The notes beneath the pieces are model-generated. The model was not told the origin of the DNA. It did no database searches and saw nothing but the letters and a program-made list of their open reading frames with translations. Shown one piece after another: positions 8,377 to 18,550 of a stretch of 64,000 nucleotides of DNA. The stretch spans positions 558,001-622,000 of the forward strand of contig JVKJ01000005.1 of assembly GCA_001054945.1 (NCBI GenBank), written 5' to 3'. Position 1 is the first letter of the stretch; the number at the start of each line of letters is the position of its first letter. Source of the stretch: Corynebacterium falsenii. GTDB taxonomy: Bacteria; Actinomycetota; Actinomycetes; Mycobacteriales; Mycobacteriaceae. The position numbers were made by a program, and so were the translations under genes.

Positions 8377-9471
8377 CTACACGTTGAACTTGAACTCCAC
8401 CACGTCTCCATCAGCCATGACGTAGTCCTTGCCCTCCTGGCGCACCTTGCCATTCGCGCGCGCCTCCGCCATCGAGCCAGCGGCATCCAGGTCGTCGAAG
8501 CCGACGATCTCAGCCTTGATGAAGCCACGCTCAAAGTCCGTGTGGATCACACCAGCAGCTTGCGGCGCCGTGGAGCCCTGCTTGATTGTCCACGCGCGGG
8601 ATTCTTTCGGCCCCGCGGTCAGGTACGTCTGCAGGCCGAGTGTCGCGAAACCGGCCTTCGCCAACGTCTGCAGCCCGGGCTCCTCCTGCCCCACGGAAGC
8701 CAGCAGCTCGGACGCTTCCTCGTCGTCCAATTCCAGCAATTCCGCCTCGGTCGCCGCATCCAGGAAGACGCAATCCGCTGGCGCCACCAGGTCCCGGAGC
8801 TCTTGCTTCTTAGACTCGTCGGTCAGCACAGCCTCATCGGAGTTGAAGACATAGAGGAAAGGCTTGGCCGTCAGGAAATGCAGATCCCGCACCGTAGCCA
8901 GGTCGATCTCTCCGTCCTTCGCGGCCCCCGAGAGGGTCCGGCCGTCATTCAGGATCTCCTGCGCCTTCTTCGCACCCTCGACCTGCTCGGCCAGCTCCTT
9001 GTTCTTCCGCGCTTCCTTCTCCAGGCGCGGCAGCGCCTTCTCCACCGTCTGCAGGTCCGCCAAGATCAGCTCGGTCTCAATCACCGTGATGTCCGACTTC
9101 GGATCCACCCGGCCGTCCACGTGGATCACGTTATCGTCGTCAAACGCACGGACGACCTGGCAGATGGCGTCCGATTCCCGAATGTTGGAAAGGAAGGCGT
9201 TACCCATCCCCTCCCCGTCGGCGGCGCCCTTCACAATGCCGGCGATGTCCACGAAGGACACGGTCGCCGGCAGGATGCGCTCAGAGCTGAAAATCTCCGC
9301 CAGCCGATTCAGGCGCGGATCGGGCAACTCCACCAGGCCCACGTTCGGCTCGATCGTCGCAAAGGGGTAGTTCGCGGCGAGAACATCGTTGCGGGTCAGA
9401 GCGTTAAACAGGGTGGACTTGCCCACGTTTGGCAATCCGACAATTCCGAGAGTAAGAGTCACGCCCGCCAT
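8377..9471 (-). CDS. ychF: Redox-regulated ATPase YchF (Obg-like)
   Basis: 364 aa, the normal length for YchF/OLA1. The G1 loop G-L-P-N-V-G-K-S-T is at residues 11-19 and the G3 D-I-A-G near residue 70, followed by the family's coiled-coil insertion and C-terminal TGS domain (ending Y-V-M-A-D-G-D-V-V-E-F-K-F-N-V). YchF hydrolyses ATP in preference to GTP and binds ribosomes. The ATG at 9471 gives the expected N-terminus. It is divergent from the AI-2E-type transporter gene at 9610. In mycobacteria it also lies near ispH and xseAB, as here. Confidence 0.95.
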   Translation of the reverse strand: MAGVTLTLGIVGLPNVGKSTLFNALTRNDVLAANYPFATIEPNVGLVELPDPRLNRLAEIFSSERILPATVSFVDIAGIVKGAADGEGMGNAFLSNIRESDAICQVVRAFDDDNVIHVDGRVDPKSDITVIETELILADLQTVEKALPRLEKEARKNKELAEQVEGAKKAQEILNDGRTLSGAAKDGEIDLATVRDLHFLTAKPFLYVFNSDEAVLTDESKKQELRDLVAPADCVFLDAATEAELLELDDEEASELLASVGQEEPGLQTLAKAGFATLGLQTYLTAGPKESRAWTIKQGSTAPQAAGVIHTDFERGFIKAEIVGFDDLDAAGSMAEARANGKVRQEGKDYVMADGDVVEFKFNV

Positions 9472-9609
9472 CCTATCGTTTCGCCCCGCGCCCGACTCAC
9501 TCGCCCGCAGCTCGGGTCCGCCCCGTTCTACGAGACCGAATTATTATTAGACTCGCCCCGAACCCAGTTTCACCAACACCTTAAGAATTTTTAAGGCAAG
9601 ATCGGAAAA

Positions 9610-11307
9610 ATGAATTCGAAAGACCACTCCTCAGACGAACCGGAGCGCGTCAACGACGATCAGCGCAACGGTCGCGACTTCGCAGATTTCCTGGCCGGCT
9701 CTGACCGGCTCGATACGGAAAGAACACTGCCTCTGCCCGACAGCCAAGACAAGAGCGCGGGTAAGCATGCGTCCAACGACTCGAGCTCCATCGTCAATAG
9801 CGACGCGTACAAGACGACCTCTGAGCGCGTCGAAATGGAAGAAGCCATGGAGAACGGCTCCGCCCCCTCCATCCCCCAGGGGTTCAACGCCGATGGCGAA
9901 GACGACGGGGAAAGCACCGAACATATGGACCCCCGCACCTCCGGCATCGCCAAGAAGGCCGTTCGCGAAAAGAAGGCCAACCCGTGGGATGACAGTCTAG
10001 AGAAGCGCCCGGCCGATGGGCTGAACCCCGAGCAACGTGACCGCGCCGAAGTCATTGGCACCTCGGTGCGCTGGTTCGCGGGCTGGTGCCTGCGGTTCCT
10101 CATCATCGCCGTGGCCAGTTACGTGCTGGCCCGCGTGTGGGGCAAACTGTGGGCCGGCATCCTCCCGGTTCTGCTCGCGTTGATCATGTGCACGGTCCTG
10201 TGGCCCGTCGCTCGTACCCTCCGCAAGTGGCACATCCCGAACGCTCTCGCTGTCGTCTCCACGATCCTGGGCTTTTTCGCTGTCCTCGTGGGCATCTTCG
10301 CCTTCATCGGGACCAGCGCGGTCGACCAAGTCCCAGCCCTGGTCAACAAGGGCAACATGGGCCTCGACCGGATCCAAGAGTGGCTCCAAGGTCCGCCGGT
10401 TAACCTCAAGGACGGTCAGTTCAATGACGCTCTGAATAAGGGCAATGCCTGGGTGCAGGAGCGCTCCGGGCAGATCGCCTCCCAGGTCGCCAGCGGCGCG
10501 TCCGCCACGGCGTCCGCGGTGGTCACCCTCGTCGTCATGATGGTCCTCACCTTCTTCTTCCTGAAGGATGGGGAGAAGTTCCTGCCGATGGTGCGCCGTG
10601 TCACGGGTCGCCGCGTGGGCTGGCACCTCACCGAGGTTCTCACCCGCGCATGGAACACCCTGGGTGGTTACATCCGGGCCCAGGCGATGGTTTCCGCTAT
10701 TGACGCCATCTTCATCGGTGGTGGCTTGTTCCTCCTCAATGTGCCACTGGCCGGCGCTCTGGCAGTGCTGACCTTCGCCGCAGGCTTCATCCCGATGGTC
10801 GGCGCCTTCGTGGCCGGCGCACTCTCGGTGCTGATCGCCCTGGTGGCCAACGGCTTCACGACCGCCCTGTTGGTGCTGGGTCTTGTCATCCTGGTCCAGC
10901 AACTCGAGGGCAATGTGCTGTCCCCGTGGCTGCAGTCCAAGGCTATGGACCTGCACCCCGTCGTGGTCCTGCTGGCCGTGACCATCGGCGGCACCCTGTT
11001 CGGCATCATCGGTGCCTTCCTGGCCGTCCCCGCGGCTGCGGTCATCGCCGTGGTGCTGCGGTACATGGGCGACCTGACGGACTTGGCAACCGGCGAGCGC
11101 ACGTCGGACGACATCAACTTCGTCACCACCGCCGGGACGCTCACTGGCGCACAATCCCAACGCGCCGCCGAGCGCTGGCAGGAACTCCGCGCTGCCATGG
11201 GCGGCGGGCAGTCCGCACATGCTGGGTCCAAGACCGGCGAGCGCATCAATTTCACGAAGTTGTTGAACCCCTTGCGCAAGGACAACAAAGACAATAAGGG
11301 CAAGTAG
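9610..11307 (+). CDS. AI-2E family transporter (PerM-like)
   Basis: 565 aa. The first 150 residues are hydrophilic, acidic and Ser-rich, then 7-8 membrane helices follow (about residues 155-500) and a basic cytoplasmic tail ends in K-D-N-K-D-N-K-G-K. The membrane core, with D-G-E-K-F-L-P near residue 320 and the Q-Q-L-E-G-N-V-L-S-P near 435, fits the AI-2E/PerM family. Members include quorum-signal exporters, Na/H antiporters and proteins of unknown substrate, so no function is assigned. The long N-terminal extension is typical of corynebacterial homologues. Only a weak GGAAAA precedes the start. Confidence 0.85.
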   Translation: MNSKDHSSDEPERVNDDQRNGRDFADFLAGSDRLDTERTLPLPDSQDKSAGKHASNDSSSIVNSDAYKTTSERVEMEEAMENGSAPSIPQGFNADGEDDGESTEHMDPRTSGIAKKAVREKKANPWDDSLEKRPADGLNPEQRDRAEVIGTSVRWFAGWCLRFLIIAVASYVLARVWGKLWAGILPVLLALIMCTVLWPVARTLRKWHIPNALAVVSTILGFFAVLVGIFAFIGTSAVDQVPALVNKGNMGLDRIQEWLQGPPVNLKDGQFNDALNKGNAWVQERSGQIASQVASGASATASAVVTLVVMMVLTFFFLKDGEKFLPMVRRVTGRRVGWHLTEVLTRAWNTLGGYIRAQAMVSAIDAIFIGGGLFLLNVPLAGALAVLTFAAGFIPMVGAFVAGALSVLIALVANGFTTALLVLGLVILVQQLEGNVLSPWLQSKAMDLHPVVVLLAVTIGGTLFGIIGAFLAVPAAAVIAVVLRYMGDLTDLATGERTSDDINFVTTAGTLTGAQSQRAAERWQELRAAMGGGQSAHAGSKTGERINFTKLLNPLRKDNKDNKGK

Positions 11308-11323
11308 GCAAGTCGCAACTTCG

Positions 11324-12064
11324 TTGCACCCCCTAAGTGCAAGTAGATTGGTGTTTGTGTTTGAATCCAATCGCTCGCGCAATAGGCAGGTAGCTCAGGC
11401 GCCCACGCAGGAATCCGGAAAGCCCGAGGGGTATACCGGCATCCTTCCTGTGTGGGCGCCCCTGCTCGTTATGCTCGCCGTCATCATCACGGGCATCGTG
11501 CTCGCGCTGGACAACAAGCAGGTTCCCACGAGCTACTTCGTTCTCTTCGCCATTGCCTCGATAGTCCTGGCAATGCTGGTAGAAGCCCGAGCCCTCTTCC
11601 TCACGATCGCGTCGTTGCCCCTCTATTTCTTCATTGGGGCTCTCCTCATTGGCTCCCTCATCGTCCCTGAATCGGCGAGTAATGCCGGGCGGAAGACGAA
11701 GATTATTACGGCAATCTACCCCGCCATCGAGAACTACCTGTGGCTCATTATCCCCTTCGTCATCGCCGCCATCATTGGCTGGCTGCGCTGGATGATCTAC
11801 CGGGAAGCCCTGCAACGACAGCAGGTCCGGGAGTATCACGAACGCCTTCGACGTTCCTCGGCCGATAGCGCCAATCGCGAAGCGACTCGGCGTGCCCATG
11901 GCTACGAATTGGCGTCCTCCCCTGCGGGCCGACATGAGCGCGATCCCTATTCTTCCCAATCCACCTATCGGGTCCGCGACCTCCGGGAAGCACAGGAAGA
12001 ACGGAAAAATCGGGACGAGGAACCTGTGCGTCTGCGACGCGCTCGGCACTATCTCGACGACTAG
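11324..12064 (+). CDS. DUF6542 domain-containing membrane protein
   Basis: 246 codons from a TTG at 11324; GTG at 11351 or 11357 are equally plausible and none has a Shine-Dalgarno, so a leaderless start is possible. Four membrane helices occupy about residues 40-165, followed by a charged Arg/Glu-rich cytoplasmic tail of 80 residues with E-Y-H-E-R-L-R-R. The family is actinobacterial and of unknown role. Its place beside ispH and ychF matches the mycobacterial order (Rv1111c, recalled). It starts 16 bp after the transporter gene, suggesting co-transcription. Confidence 0.7.
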   Translation: MHPLSASRLVFVFESNRSRNRQVAQAPTQESGKPEGYTGILPVWAPLLVMLAVIITGIVLALDNKQVPTSYFVLFAIASIVLAMLVEARALFLTIASLPLYFFIGALLIGSLIVPESASNAGRKTKIITAIYPAIENYLWLIIPFVIAAIIGWLRWMIYREALQRQQVREYHERLRRSSADSANREATRRAHGYELASSPAGRHERDPYSSQSTYRVRDLREAQEERKNRDEEPVRLRRARHYLDD

Positions 12065-12084
12065 GTCAACATGCGACTCCCCCA

Positions 12085-12120
12085 CCCCGCGCCCTCTCCC
12101 CGGCGCGGGGATTTCCTTTC
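12085..12120. terminator. Bidirectional-type terminator between DUF6542 gene and ispH
   Basis: CCCCGCGCC (12085-12093) pairs perfectly with GGCGCGGGG (12102-12110) around an 8-base loop, followed by ATTTCCTTTC. It lies between convergent genes. Confidence 0.8.
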
Positions 12121-12152
12121 TCTACCCCCGTGTTGAGAACCCCGGAGTTCTC

Positions 12153-13160
12153 CTAGCGGGGATTGCGGGCGGGGCGCAGTTCGCGCGGCAGGGAGAACAC
12201 GAGGTCCTCAGTTGCCGTGGTGACTTCTTCCACATCCTTAAAGCCCTTGTCAGCGAGTAGCTCGAGAACGCCCCGGACCAGGATCTCCGGGACGGACGCA
12301 CCCGAAGTCACACCGACGTGCTCCACGCCATCTAGCCACTCCGGCTCCACCTGGTTTGCATAATCCACGAGGTAGGCATTCTTGGTCCCGTGTTGCAGAG
12401 CAACTTCCACCAGGCGCTTGGAGTTAGAGGAATTCTGAGACCCGACCACAATCATCAGCTCCACCTTCGGCGCGATGGCCTTCACCGCCACCTGACGGTT
12501 TTGGGTGGCGTAACAGATGTCATCGGACGGGGGATCCTGAATGTGCGGAAACTTCTCCCGAAGGAGGTTCACGGTCTCCATCGTTTCATCCACGCTGAGG
12601 GTCGTTTGAGACAGCCAGATCAGCTTCTGATCTTCGGGGAAGTCCAGCGCATCCACGTCGTCCTTCCCATCGACCAGGTGGACCACATCCGGAGCCTCAC
12701 CTGCGGTCCCCTCCACCTCTTCGTGTCCGTGGTGACCGATCAGCACGATCTGGTAGCCCTGCTTGGCGAAGCGGGTGACCTCGTGATGCACCTTCGTCAC
12801 CAGCGGGCAGGTTGCGTCAAAGGTCTTCAGATCCAGCTGAAGTGCCTGATCGCGCACTGCGGGAGATACTCCGTGGGCGGAGAAGACAACGTTCGCCCCG
12901 GCCGGGATCTCGTCGGTCTCCTCCACGAAGATCACGCCTTGATCCTCAAAGGTCTTCACCACGTGCTTGTTGTGCACAATCTCCTTGCGCACGTACAGCG
13001 GCGCCCCGTGGACGGCCAGAGCCTTTTCCACGGTCTCCACCGCGCGATCCACGCCGGCGCAGTACCCGCGAGGAGCGGCCAGAAAAACCTTCTTCTGGCC
13101 AGTGCTATCGGAGTTCTCGTCCTGCGTGTGTGGGGTCAACGGTTCAGTGGAGGTCGTCAT
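12153..13160 (-). CDS. ispH: 4-hydroxy-3-methylbut-2-enyl diphosphate reductase
   Basis: 335 aa from ATG 13160, preceded by AGGTGGGGAAC; the open frame continues upstream to 13268 but that part overlaps the xseA promoter. IspH is the last enzyme of the MEP pathway, making IPP and DMAPP with a 4Fe-4S cluster. The three cluster cysteines are visible in [16 protein letters not shown] and D-D-I-C-Y-A-T-Q-N, and the catalytic-site G-H-x-G-H-E-E-V-E-G segment is intact. Divergent from xseA with 137 bp between starts. Confidence 0.95.
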   Translation of the reverse strand: MTTSTEPLTPHTQDENSDSTGQKKVFLAAPRGYCAGVDRAVETVEKALAVHGAPLYVRKEIVHNKHVVKTFEDQGVIFVEETDEIPAGANVVFSAHGVSPAVRDQALQLDLKTFDATCPLVTKVHHEVTRFAKQGYQIVLIGHHGHEEVEGTAGEAPDVVHLVDGKDDVDALDFPEDQKLIWLSQTTLSVDETMETVNLLREKFPHIQDPPSDDICYATQNRQVAVKAIAPKVELMIVVGSQNSSNSKRLVEVALQHGTKNAYLVDYANQVEPEWLDGVEHVGVTSGASVPEILVRGVLELLADKGFKDVEEVTTATEDLVFSLPRELRPARNPR

Positions 13161-13297
13161 GTTCCCCACCTTAATGCACCACTCCCCAGGCTTAAACCCA
13201 GCTCTCATCTGCGGCGGCGCCCCAGGAGCTGCAGGTTTTCGAACGTCAGGCGTTGCAGATCCGAACACGTGTTGGGCCTCCCCTTATATTGGAACGC

Positions 13298-14554
13298 ATG
13301 GCTACTTCGAACGGGTCCGCGGCGCCGAACTCGGCCGACACACCGTGGGCGGTGTCCCAGGTCAACTCCAAGGTCAAAGAGTGGATCGAGCGCATGGGCT
13401 TCATTTGGGTGGAAGGGCAGATCACCCAGGTGAACATGAAGCCCACGTGGAAGCTGTCCTATGTCACCCTGCGGGACGTGGATAAGGAGATGTCCGTCCA
13501 GCTCACCACCAGCACCTCCACGCTGCGGAACCTGGCCACGCCGCTAAAGAACGGCGACCGTGTGGTGGTGTACGGCAAGCCCGCATTTTATGCCGGACGT
13601 GGCTCTTTTTCCCTGTGGGTCACCCAGTTCCGCCAGGTCGGAATCGGGGAACTCTTGGCGCGGATCGAGATGCTGAAAAAGGCTCTGGGCGCCGAAGGCC
13701 TCTTTGACCCCAGGTTGAAAAAGCCCCTCCCATTCCTCCCCCACCGGATCGGTTTGATTACCGGCCGCGGATCCGCCGCCGAACGCGACGTCATGAGCGT
13801 GGCCAAGGACCGCTGGGGTGCTGTCCAATTTGAGGTCATCAACACCGCAGTCCAAGGGCCGCAGGCAGTCACCCAAGTCCTCGACGCCCTGGACACACTC
13901 GATGCCGATCCCAGCGTGGACGTGATCATCGTGGCTCGCGGGGGTGGGTCCGTGGAGGATCTTCTGCCATTCTCTGAGGAGGCCCTCATCCGCAGGGTCT
14001 CACAGGTTCGGACGCCAGTGATTAGCGCGATCGGCCACGAGCCCGACAACCCGCTGTTGGACTTCGTGGCGGACGTGCGAGCGGCGACTCCGACAGATGC
14101 GGCGAAGAGGGCCGTACCCGATGTCTCCGCAGAATACGAGCGAATCCGCGAACTACGGGCACGTGCCGCTGGAGCGTTGCGCGGATGGCTGGCGAATGAG
14201 CAGCGTCAGTTGTCCACGATCCGGAGCCGACCGGTCATCGCAGACCCCATGTTGCCGGTCACCCAGCAGCGTGACCTCCTAGCCACCACGGTGGAAAGGA
14301 AAGATCGTGCCCTGGGAAGCATCGTCCGCGACATGAGGAACCAGATCCACTCGCTGCGGGCTCAGGTCACTGCGCTGGGGCCGTCACAGACATTGGCACG
14401 CGGTTATTCAGTCATGCAGGTGATACCACGGGATGGCAATCCGCCGTCCGTCGTCACCTCGGTCGATGGTGTGCAGCCGGGGTCCCAGCTGCGAATCCGC
14501 GTGGCGGACGGTTCTGTCACTGCGGCCGCCATGTCCGTGGACCGAGCACCGTGA
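13298..14554 (+). CDS. xseA: Exodeoxyribonuclease VII large subunit
   Basis: 418 aa from the ATG at 13298 (GGAAC upstream); the frame is open back to 13253. The N-terminal OB fold (about residues 15-110) begins [15 protein letters not shown]. The catalytic domain carries [26 protein letters not shown] and [13 protein letters not shown]. With XseB it forms the single-strand-specific exonuclease VII. xseB follows 106 bp downstream on the same strand. Confidence 0.95.
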   Translation: MATSNGSAAPNSADTPWAVSQVNSKVKEWIERMGFIWVEGQITQVNMKPTWKLSYVTLRDVDKEMSVQLTTSTSTLRNLATPLKNGDRVVVYGKPAFYAGRGSFSLWVTQFRQVGIGELLARIEMLKKALGAEGLFDPRLKKPLPFLPHRIGLITGRGSAAERDVMSVAKDRWGAVQFEVINTAVQGPQAVTQVLDALDTLDADPSVDVIIVARGGGSVEDLLPFSEEALIRRVSQVRTPVISAIGHEPDNPLLDFVADVRAATPTDAAKRAVPDVSAEYERIRELRARAAGALRGWLANEQRQLSTIRSRPVIADPMLPVTQQRDLLATTVERKDRALGSIVRDMRNQIHSLRAQVTALGPSQTLARGYSVMQVIPRDGNPPSVVTSVDGVQPGSQLRIRVADGSVTAAAMSVDRAP

Positions 14555-14660
14555 TCTCGCAGAAGCGTGCCATCGCGGGCTGTGCCCTCTGAATCCCCGC
14601 GGGGACAGCCACGATCGGCAGCATTTGAACCAATTCCCCACCCTTCGAGGAAGAAAAACC

Positions 14661-15014
14661 ATGAACAATTCCCAGCAAAACAATGCCCAACAGCGATTCC
14701 GTCCCGTGGACGAGATGTCGTACGAGCAAGCTCGTGACGAGCTCATCGAGGTGGTTCGTATCCTCGAGCTGGGCCAGATGAGTTTGGACGAATCCCTCAA
14801 TTACTGGGAGCGAGGCGAGGAACTCTCCGCCTATTGCGAGCAGTACCTCGACGGCGCCTCCAGCAGGATCGAAAAAGCCCTCGCTGCCCGGGAGTCTGGC
14901 GGGGACAGCGAGGGAGAATCTGAAGGAGAAGAGGCGCCTGAGCGCGAATCAGCAGAGGGCAACGCAACCACTGAAGGGACTGGTGTGGGGAATCCAGGTG
15001 CTCGTGCAAACTAG
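14661..15014 (+). CDS. xseB: Exodeoxyribonuclease VII small subunit
   Basis: 117 aa from ATG 14661, with GAGGAAG 8-10 bases upstream. The core [13 protein letters not shown] to L-E-x-G-x-M-S-L-D-E-S-L-x-x-W-E-R-G is the XseB signature (about residues 19-60). The C-terminal 45 residues are an acidic Glu/Gly-rich tail beyond the usual 70-80 aa length, common in corynebacteria. Its TAG overlaps the stop of the convergent DUF4245 gene in a shared CTAG. Confidence 0.95.
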   Translation: MNNSQQNNAQQRFRPVDEMSYEQARDELIEVVRILELGQMSLDESLNYWERGEELSAYCEQYLDGASSRIEKALAARESGGDSEGESEGEEAPERESAEGNATTEGTGVGNPGARAN

Positions 15015-15598
15015 CCGGTGATCGGCTTTTTGGTGTCGATGGGCTGAGCTTGCGTGACTTTCTCCGCGGCTGTCCTGATCTGATCATCAGGTGCCATCCC
15101 CTCCAGGATCAGACGTACGTCGTGCATGTCTGCCACCCAGAGGGTCCTCGCCTCATCCCCCTTGAGAACCTTCCACTCCTGACCACCGACCTTTTCGGTT
15201 CCCACTTCTTCTCGCGCCTTGTCATCTGGGTGTTCCGCTTTCTTCAGGGGAGCGGATGTCTGGGTAAGGGAAATATAGTTCTCCCCGTCGATCACCCAAC
15301 CGACTAACGTCCCGGTCTCTCCCCCGGTCTGGACACGGCGAGCGGAATTCGGAATCCAGTTCTCCGGCATCTTCGGATCTCGCACCGGGTAGTTCACACC
15401 CCGAGCTTCCATCTTCAAGAATGTGGCCTCGTCAACCCTCTGCACCGGCCCCTTTGCAGCCGGCTTTCCTGGATTGACCGAGCACAAGCCGGTGAATCCA
15501 ACCGTCAAGAAGGTAACCACCAGCAGGACCAGAAGTGTCAGAACAATGTCTTTGGTTCCCTGGAAGGCTCTCGGCTTTTCAATACGCACGGTGGCCAT
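15011..15598 (-). CDS. DUF4245 domain-containing membrane-anchored protein
   Basis: 195 aa from ATG 15598 with GGGAG upstream; the frame remains open to 15757 without supporting signals. A short basic N-terminus precedes one membrane helix (about residues 18-40), then an extracytoplasmic domain with [13 protein letters not shown] and W-I-P-N-S-A-R-R, characteristic of DUF4245. Function is unknown; the gene neighbours glpX/xseB in many actinobacteria (Rv1100, recalled). It is divergent from glpX and may share its control region. Confidence 0.85.
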   Translation of the reverse strand: MATVRIEKPRAFQGTKDIVLTLLVLLVVTFLTVGFTGLCSVNPGKPAAKGPVQRVDEATFLKMEARGVNYPVRDPKMPENWIPNSARRVQTGGETGTLVGWVIDGENYISLTQTSAPLKKAEHPDDKAREEVGTEKVGGQEWKVLKGDEARTLWVADMHDVRLILEGMAPDDQIRTAAEKVTQAQPIDTKKPITG

Positions 15599-15769
15599 TA
15601 TCGCAGACTCCCATCCAACTAAATAACCCAGCGTGTCCGGGTGACGTGGGACTGGATAAAGGCGTTTTAATGAAGTAGGCCATAATAGTGGCGTCCAAAA
15701 ATTTCGGTCGCGGGAGCCACGCCACCGCAACCACATTCGACCAAGAATACCGACCAAGCTGGAGTGATT

Positions 15770-16801
15770 ATGACCGTCGACAACCCGCAGGCATCACAGA
15801 GCACCCGCCAGGCACCTGACCGTAACCTCGCCATGGAGCTGGTTCGTGTGACCGAGGCCGCAGCGCTCGCTTCCGGTAAATGGGTCGGCCGCGGACAGAA
15901 GGAATCTGGCGACGGCGCCGCTGTGGATGCGATGCGTCAGATGATTAACTCCGTGCAGATGAACGGTGTGGTCGTCATCGGTGAGGGCGAGAAGGACGAA
16001 GCTCCCATGCTGTTCAACGGCGAAGAGGTCGGAACCGGTGAGGGCCCAGCGGTGGACATTGCCGTGGACCCGGTTGACGGCACGACCTTGATGGCGGAGG
16101 GGCGGCCCAACGCGATCTCCGTCATCGCGGCTGCAGAGCGCGGCAGCATGTATGACCCATCCGCTGTGTTCTACATGCAAAAGCTGGCCGTGGGCCCGGA
16201 GGCCGCCGGTGTGGTGGACATCGAAGCCCCGGTCAAGCACAACGTGGATGCTGTCGCGAAGGCAAAGGGCTTGAATCCCGGCGACCTGACTGTCGTGGTG
16301 CTGGATCGCCCGCGGCATGCCGATTTGATCCGCGACATCCGCGAAGCAGGCGCCAAGGTGCGGCTGATCGGTGACGGCGACGTGGCCGGCGCGGTCGCCG
16401 CAGCGCAGGCCAATGAGACGAATGCCGTGGACATGATGATGGGAATCGGCGGCACGCCGGAGGGCGTGATCGCAGCCGCTGCCATGAAGTGCATGGGCGG
16501 CGAAATCCAGGGCAAGCTGTGGCCCAAGGACGACGCTGAACGGCAAAAGGCCATCGATGCTGGACACGACCTGGACAAGGTCCTGACCACCAATGACCTG
16601 GTGAACTCCAACCACTGCTACTTCGTCGCGACCGGCGTAACCAACGGCGATATGGTTCGCGGCGTCTCCTACCGCGCAAATTCGGCTATCACTCGTTCCC
16701 TGGTTATGCGCTCCAAGTCCGGAACCACCCGCTTCATCGAGTCCGTCCACCAGCTGCAGAAACTGCAGGAGTACTCCGTGCTGGATTACACCTCGAACTA
16801 A
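15770..16801 (+). CDS. glpX: Class II fructose-1,6-bisphosphatase
   Basis: 343 aa from ATG 15770 (GGAG 5 bases upstream); GTG 15764 is in frame but badly spaced. GlpX removes the 1-phosphate of fructose-1,6-bisphosphate in gluconeogenesis and is the sole FBPase in many actinobacteria. Metal/phosphate motifs are visible: [22 protein letters not shown] near residues 100-107, and G-I-G-G-T-P-E-G-V near residue 225. It is followed by fumC after 139 bp, with no terminator obvious between them. Confidence 0.95.
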   Translation: MTVDNPQASQSTRQAPDRNLAMELVRVTEAAALASGKWVGRGQKESGDGAAVDAMRQMINSVQMNGVVVIGEGEKDEAPMLFNGEEVGTGEGPAVDIAVDPVDGTTLMAEGRPNAISVIAAAERGSMYDPSAVFYMQKLAVGPEAAGVVDIEAPVKHNVDAVAKAKGLNPGDLTVVVLDRPRHADLIRDIREAGAKVRLIGDGDVAGAVAAAQANETNAVDMMMGIGGTPEGVIAAAAMKCMGGEIQGKLWPKDDAERQKAIDAGHDLDKVLTTNDLVNSNHCYFVATGVTNGDMVRGVSYRANSAITRSLVMRSKSGTTRFIESVHQLQKLQEYSVLDYTSN

Positions 16802-16940
16802 GCGGCCGGCAGCAACGCGGCGCGCACCACCAGCTGTCACCCAGCTGGGGTGCTATTAGACTCGTCACCAGAAAAACAACTGATGTGGGAAAGCACTGTT
16901 TTCCCCCAATAATTTCCTCTCTGACAGAAAGTGGAAGCGC

Positions 16941-18344
16941 ATGAGCGATCAAGAATTCCGCATTGAACACGACACGATGGGCGAAGTGAAGGTGCCCAAG
17001 GACGCCCTGTGGCGCGCACAGACCCAGCGTGCCGTGGAGAACTTCCCAATCTCCGGGCGGCCACTAGAGTCCGCCCAGATCCGTGCCATGGGCCTGCTGA
17101 AGGCCGCCTGCGCCACCGTGAACATCGATCGTGGCCTGCTGGACGATGCCAAGGGCAAGGCCATCATCGAAGCAGCGACCGAAATCGCTGAAGGCAAGCA
17201 CGACGACCAATTCCCCATCGATGTGTTCCAGACGGGTTCCGGCACGTCTTCGAACATGAACACCAATGAGGTCATCGCCTCCCTGGCCAAGGCCAAGGGG
17301 GTTGAGGTGCACCCCAACGATGACGTGAACATGGGACAGTCCTCCAACGACACCTTCCCCACTGCAACGCATGTGGCCACCACCGAAGCGGCTGTGAAGG
17401 ACTTGATCCCCGCGCTGCAGAAGCTGCAGAAGAGCCTGGCAGCGAAGTCCTCCGAGTGGGAGAACGTGGTCAAGTCCGGCCGCACTCACCTGATGGACGC
17501 CGTCCCAGTCACCTTGGGTCAGGAGTTCTCCGGTTACGCTCGCCAGATCGCGGCAGGCATTGAGCGCGTGCAGGGCACGCTGACACGCGTCGGCGAGCTG
17601 CCTATCGGCGGCACCGCCACCGGCACCGGCTTGAACACCCCCGCCGATTTCGGCGCAAAGGTCACCGACGAGCTGAAGAAGCTCACGGGCTTGGATGAGC
17701 TTTCTGAGGCGCAGAACCACTTCGAGGCTCAGGCCAACCGCGATGGTCTGGTGGAAATGTCCGGCGCGCTGCGCGGCATCGCGGTCTCCTTCTACAAGAT
17801 CGCCAATGACATCCGTCTGATGGGTTCCGGTCCACTGACCGGTTTGGGAGAACTGCACCTGCCCGATCTGCAGCCGGGCTCCTCCATCATGCCGGGCAAG
17901 GTGAACCCGGTCCTGTGCGAGACCGCCACGCAGGTCTCCGCCCAGGTCATCGGCAATGATGCCGCCATCGCCTTCGGGGGCACGCAAGGCCAATTCGAAC
18001 TCAACGTGTTCATCCCGATGATGGCTCGCAACGTGCTGGAATCCATCAAGCTGCTGGCAAACACCGCTACCGTCTTCGCGGAGCGCTTGGTCGATGGTTT
18101 GGAGGCCAACGCTGAGCACATGAAGCTGCAGGCCGAATCCTCTCCATCCATCGTCACCCCCCTGAATTCGGCCATCGGCTACGAAAACGCTGCGAAGGTC
18201 GCCAAGACCGCGCTCAAGGAAGGCAAGACGATTCGCCAGACCGTGCTGGACATGGGCTTCGTCCCGGACAAGCTGTCTGAGGAAGAGCTGGATAAGCGCC
18301 TCGACGTGCTTGCCATGTGCAACACGGACCGCGACAACCGCTAA
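16941..18344 (+). CDS. fumC: Class II fumarate hydratase
   Basis: 467 aa. The fumarase/aspartase signature [11 protein letters not shown] (about residue 315) and the [14 protein letters not shown] and S-G-R-T-H-L-M-D segments are intact. Class II enzymes are iron-independent and hydrate fumarate to malate in the TCA cycle. The start has GGAAG upstream. A strong terminator follows at 18434. Confidence 0.95.
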   Translation: MSDQEFRIEHDTMGEVKVPKDALWRAQTQRAVENFPISGRPLESAQIRAMGLLKAACATVNIDRGLLDDAKGKAIIEAATEIAEGKHDDQFPIDVFQTGSGTSSNMNTNEVIASLAKAKGVEVHPNDDVNMGQSSNDTFPTATHVATTEAAVKDLIPALQKLQKSLAAKSSEWENVVKSGRTHLMDAVPVTLGQEFSGYARQIAAGIERVQGTLTRVGELPIGGTATGTGLNTPADFGAKVTDELKKLTGLDELSEAQNHFEAQANRDGLVEMSGALRGIAVSFYKIANDIRLMGSGPLTGLGELHLPDLQPGSSIMPGKVNPVLCETATQVSAQVIGNDAAIAFGGTQGQFELNVFIPMMARNVLESIKLLANTATVFAERLVDGLEANAEHMKLQAESSPSIVTPLNSAIGYENAAKVAKTALKEGKTIRQTVLDMGFVPDKLSEEELDKRLDVLAMCNTDRDNR

Positions 18345-18433
18345 CGCAAGCGCCGCTCCCCCCTGGCGCGCTTCACCTGCTCGCGCGATGCCCTTTGCTT
18401 GTCACCCACCTGGTAGGTGTGGGCGTCATCCTC

Positions 18434-18472
18434 CCAGTTCCCCTCGCCGCGCGAGGGGGACTGGTTTTTTAT
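18434..18472 (+). terminator. Rho-independent terminator after fumC
   Basis: A 14-bp stem (18434-18447 with 18451-18464, one G-T pair) with a 3-base loop is followed by TTTTTTAT. Confidence 0.9.
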
Positions 18473-18550
18473 GGACGCCCAGGTGGCGTGAATGAAGTTC
18501 ACGTGAACATGAGTTGTCAACACCCCTAATTTTCATTTCCCAACGTTGCC

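Noticed and set aside
12085..12120. Possible 6C-type small RNA at the C-rich hairpin
   Set aside because: It has a single hairpin with a terminator tail between convergent genes, without the two C-rich loops of the 6C motif.
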